The notes beneath the pieces were generated by a model, which did no database searches, had not been told where the DNA came from, and saw nothing but the letters and a program-made list of their open reading frames with translations. From an uncultured Eubacteriales bacterium (GTDB lineage Bacteria > Bacillota > Clostridia > Oscillospirales > Acutalibacteraceae), in NCBI GenBank assembly GCA_948933715.1, contig CAQZPH010000032.1, positions 2,712 through 9,567 on the forward strand: 6,856 bases of DNA, written 5' to 3'. Of the stretch, positions 6,534 through 6,856 are shown piece after piece; position 1 is the first letter of the stretch, and each line of letters opens with the position of its first letter. The translations under genes were made by a program, and so were the position numbers.

Positions 6534-6856
6534 TTAGTCCACCTGAATCTTAGCCTCAATTTTATTTTTAAGTTCATCCACATGGGATATAATCCCTACT
6601 ATTCTACCATTTTTTATTACTTTTGAAAAGGCGTCTATTGCAGTTTCAAGTGTTTGCAAGTCAAGCGAACCAAACCCTTCGTCTATAAATATCGAATCAA
6701 GCCTAATTCCTCCGGAATAACTTTGTATAGAATCGGATAATCCAAAGGCCAAAGAAAGCGAAGCTAAAAATAGTTCTCCTCCAGAAAGTGTTTTAACGGG
6801 TCTTACTGCACCATAATATGAATCAAACACATCTATGTCAAGACCACTATATCCTC
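6534..6856 (-). CDS. sbcC: SbcC-type exonuclease subunit, C-terminal ATPase end, cut by window edge
   Basis: SbcC is the SMC/Rad50-like ATPase of the SbcCD nuclease, which processes hairpins and blocked DNA ends. Only the last 106 residues are visible; the family is usually about 1000 residues or more, so most of the gene lies beyond the right edge. The visible part is the C-terminal nucleotide-binding lobe: GLDIDVFDSYYG, then the ABC signature KTLSGGELFLASLSLAFGL, the Walker B with D-loop DSIFIDEGFGSLD, and the H-loop IISHVDEL close to the end. A GTG at 6830 is not a real start, because the frame is open upstream and continues SbcC homology. The stop is TAA at 6536-6534, with the CDF gene 35 nt downstream and no terminator between. 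The partner sbcD would be expected just outside the window, by inference. Confusion with RecF or RecN is unlikely given the LSGGE and IDEGFGSLD wording. Confidence 0.93.
   Translation of the reverse strand, partial: GYSGLDIDVFDSYYGAVRPVKTLSGGELFLASLSLAFGLSDSIQSYSGGIRLDSIFIDEGFGSLDLQTLETAIDAFSKVIKNGRIVGIISHVDELKNKIEAKIQVD

Noticed and set aside
6534..6830. Reading the right-edge gene as a complete 98-residue protein starting at GTG 6830
   Set aside because: The frame is open beyond 6830 to the window edge and the upstream residues (YSGLDID) continue the SbcC family pattern, so it is a fragment of a longer gene.

Overview
The window is AT-rich and every convincing gene lies on the minus strand. 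Two adjacent sporulation genes groups (spoIIIA and yunB) point to an endospore-forming low-GC Firmicute, most likely a member of Clostridia. The style of the LigA N-terminus (EIDDYEYD near residue 31, MESLHDSFS near residue 81) resembles the Ruminococcaceae/Oscillospirales type from memory. That placement is a weak inference and no alignment was run.

Read in the direction of transcription (high to low coordinates), the layout is as follows. The C-terminal end of an SbcC-type exonuclease ATPase is cut by the right window edge. It is followed after 35 nt by a cation diffusion facilitator (CDF) metal exporter, then after 61 nt by the sporulation protein YunB, then after 26 nt by the complete NAD-dependent DNA ligase ligA. 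A strong GC-rich hairpin with T-runs sits just past ligA and separates this group from the spoIIIA operon. The operon then runs spoIIIAA, AB, AC, AD and the first 222 residues of AE, which is cut by the left window edge.

The spoIIIA products build the mother-cell half of the SpoIIIA-SpoIIQ channel ('feeding tube') across the membranes around the engulfed forespore. AA is the secretion-type ATPase; AB to AE are membrane components. YunB is a membrane protein of the mother-cell sporulation programme in Bacillus. SbcC and LigA are DNA repair and replication enzymes, so the right half mixes housekeeping repair, metal export and sporulation.

The genes are tightly packed, with no gene-free stretch over 112 nt. 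Three starts need non-ATG codons chosen by Shine-Dalgarno position: TTG for spoIIIAB, GTG for yunB and TTG for the CDF gene. The spoIIIAB choice leaves a 71-nt out-of-frame overlap with a C-terminally extended spoIIIAA. I see no mobile element, CRISPR array, tRNA, rRNA or riboswitch, and no clear case for an undescribed system. The most unusual points are the spoIIIAA/AB overlap, the AB-AC gap with an orphan Shine-Dalgarno sequence, and the gene neighbourhood itself.
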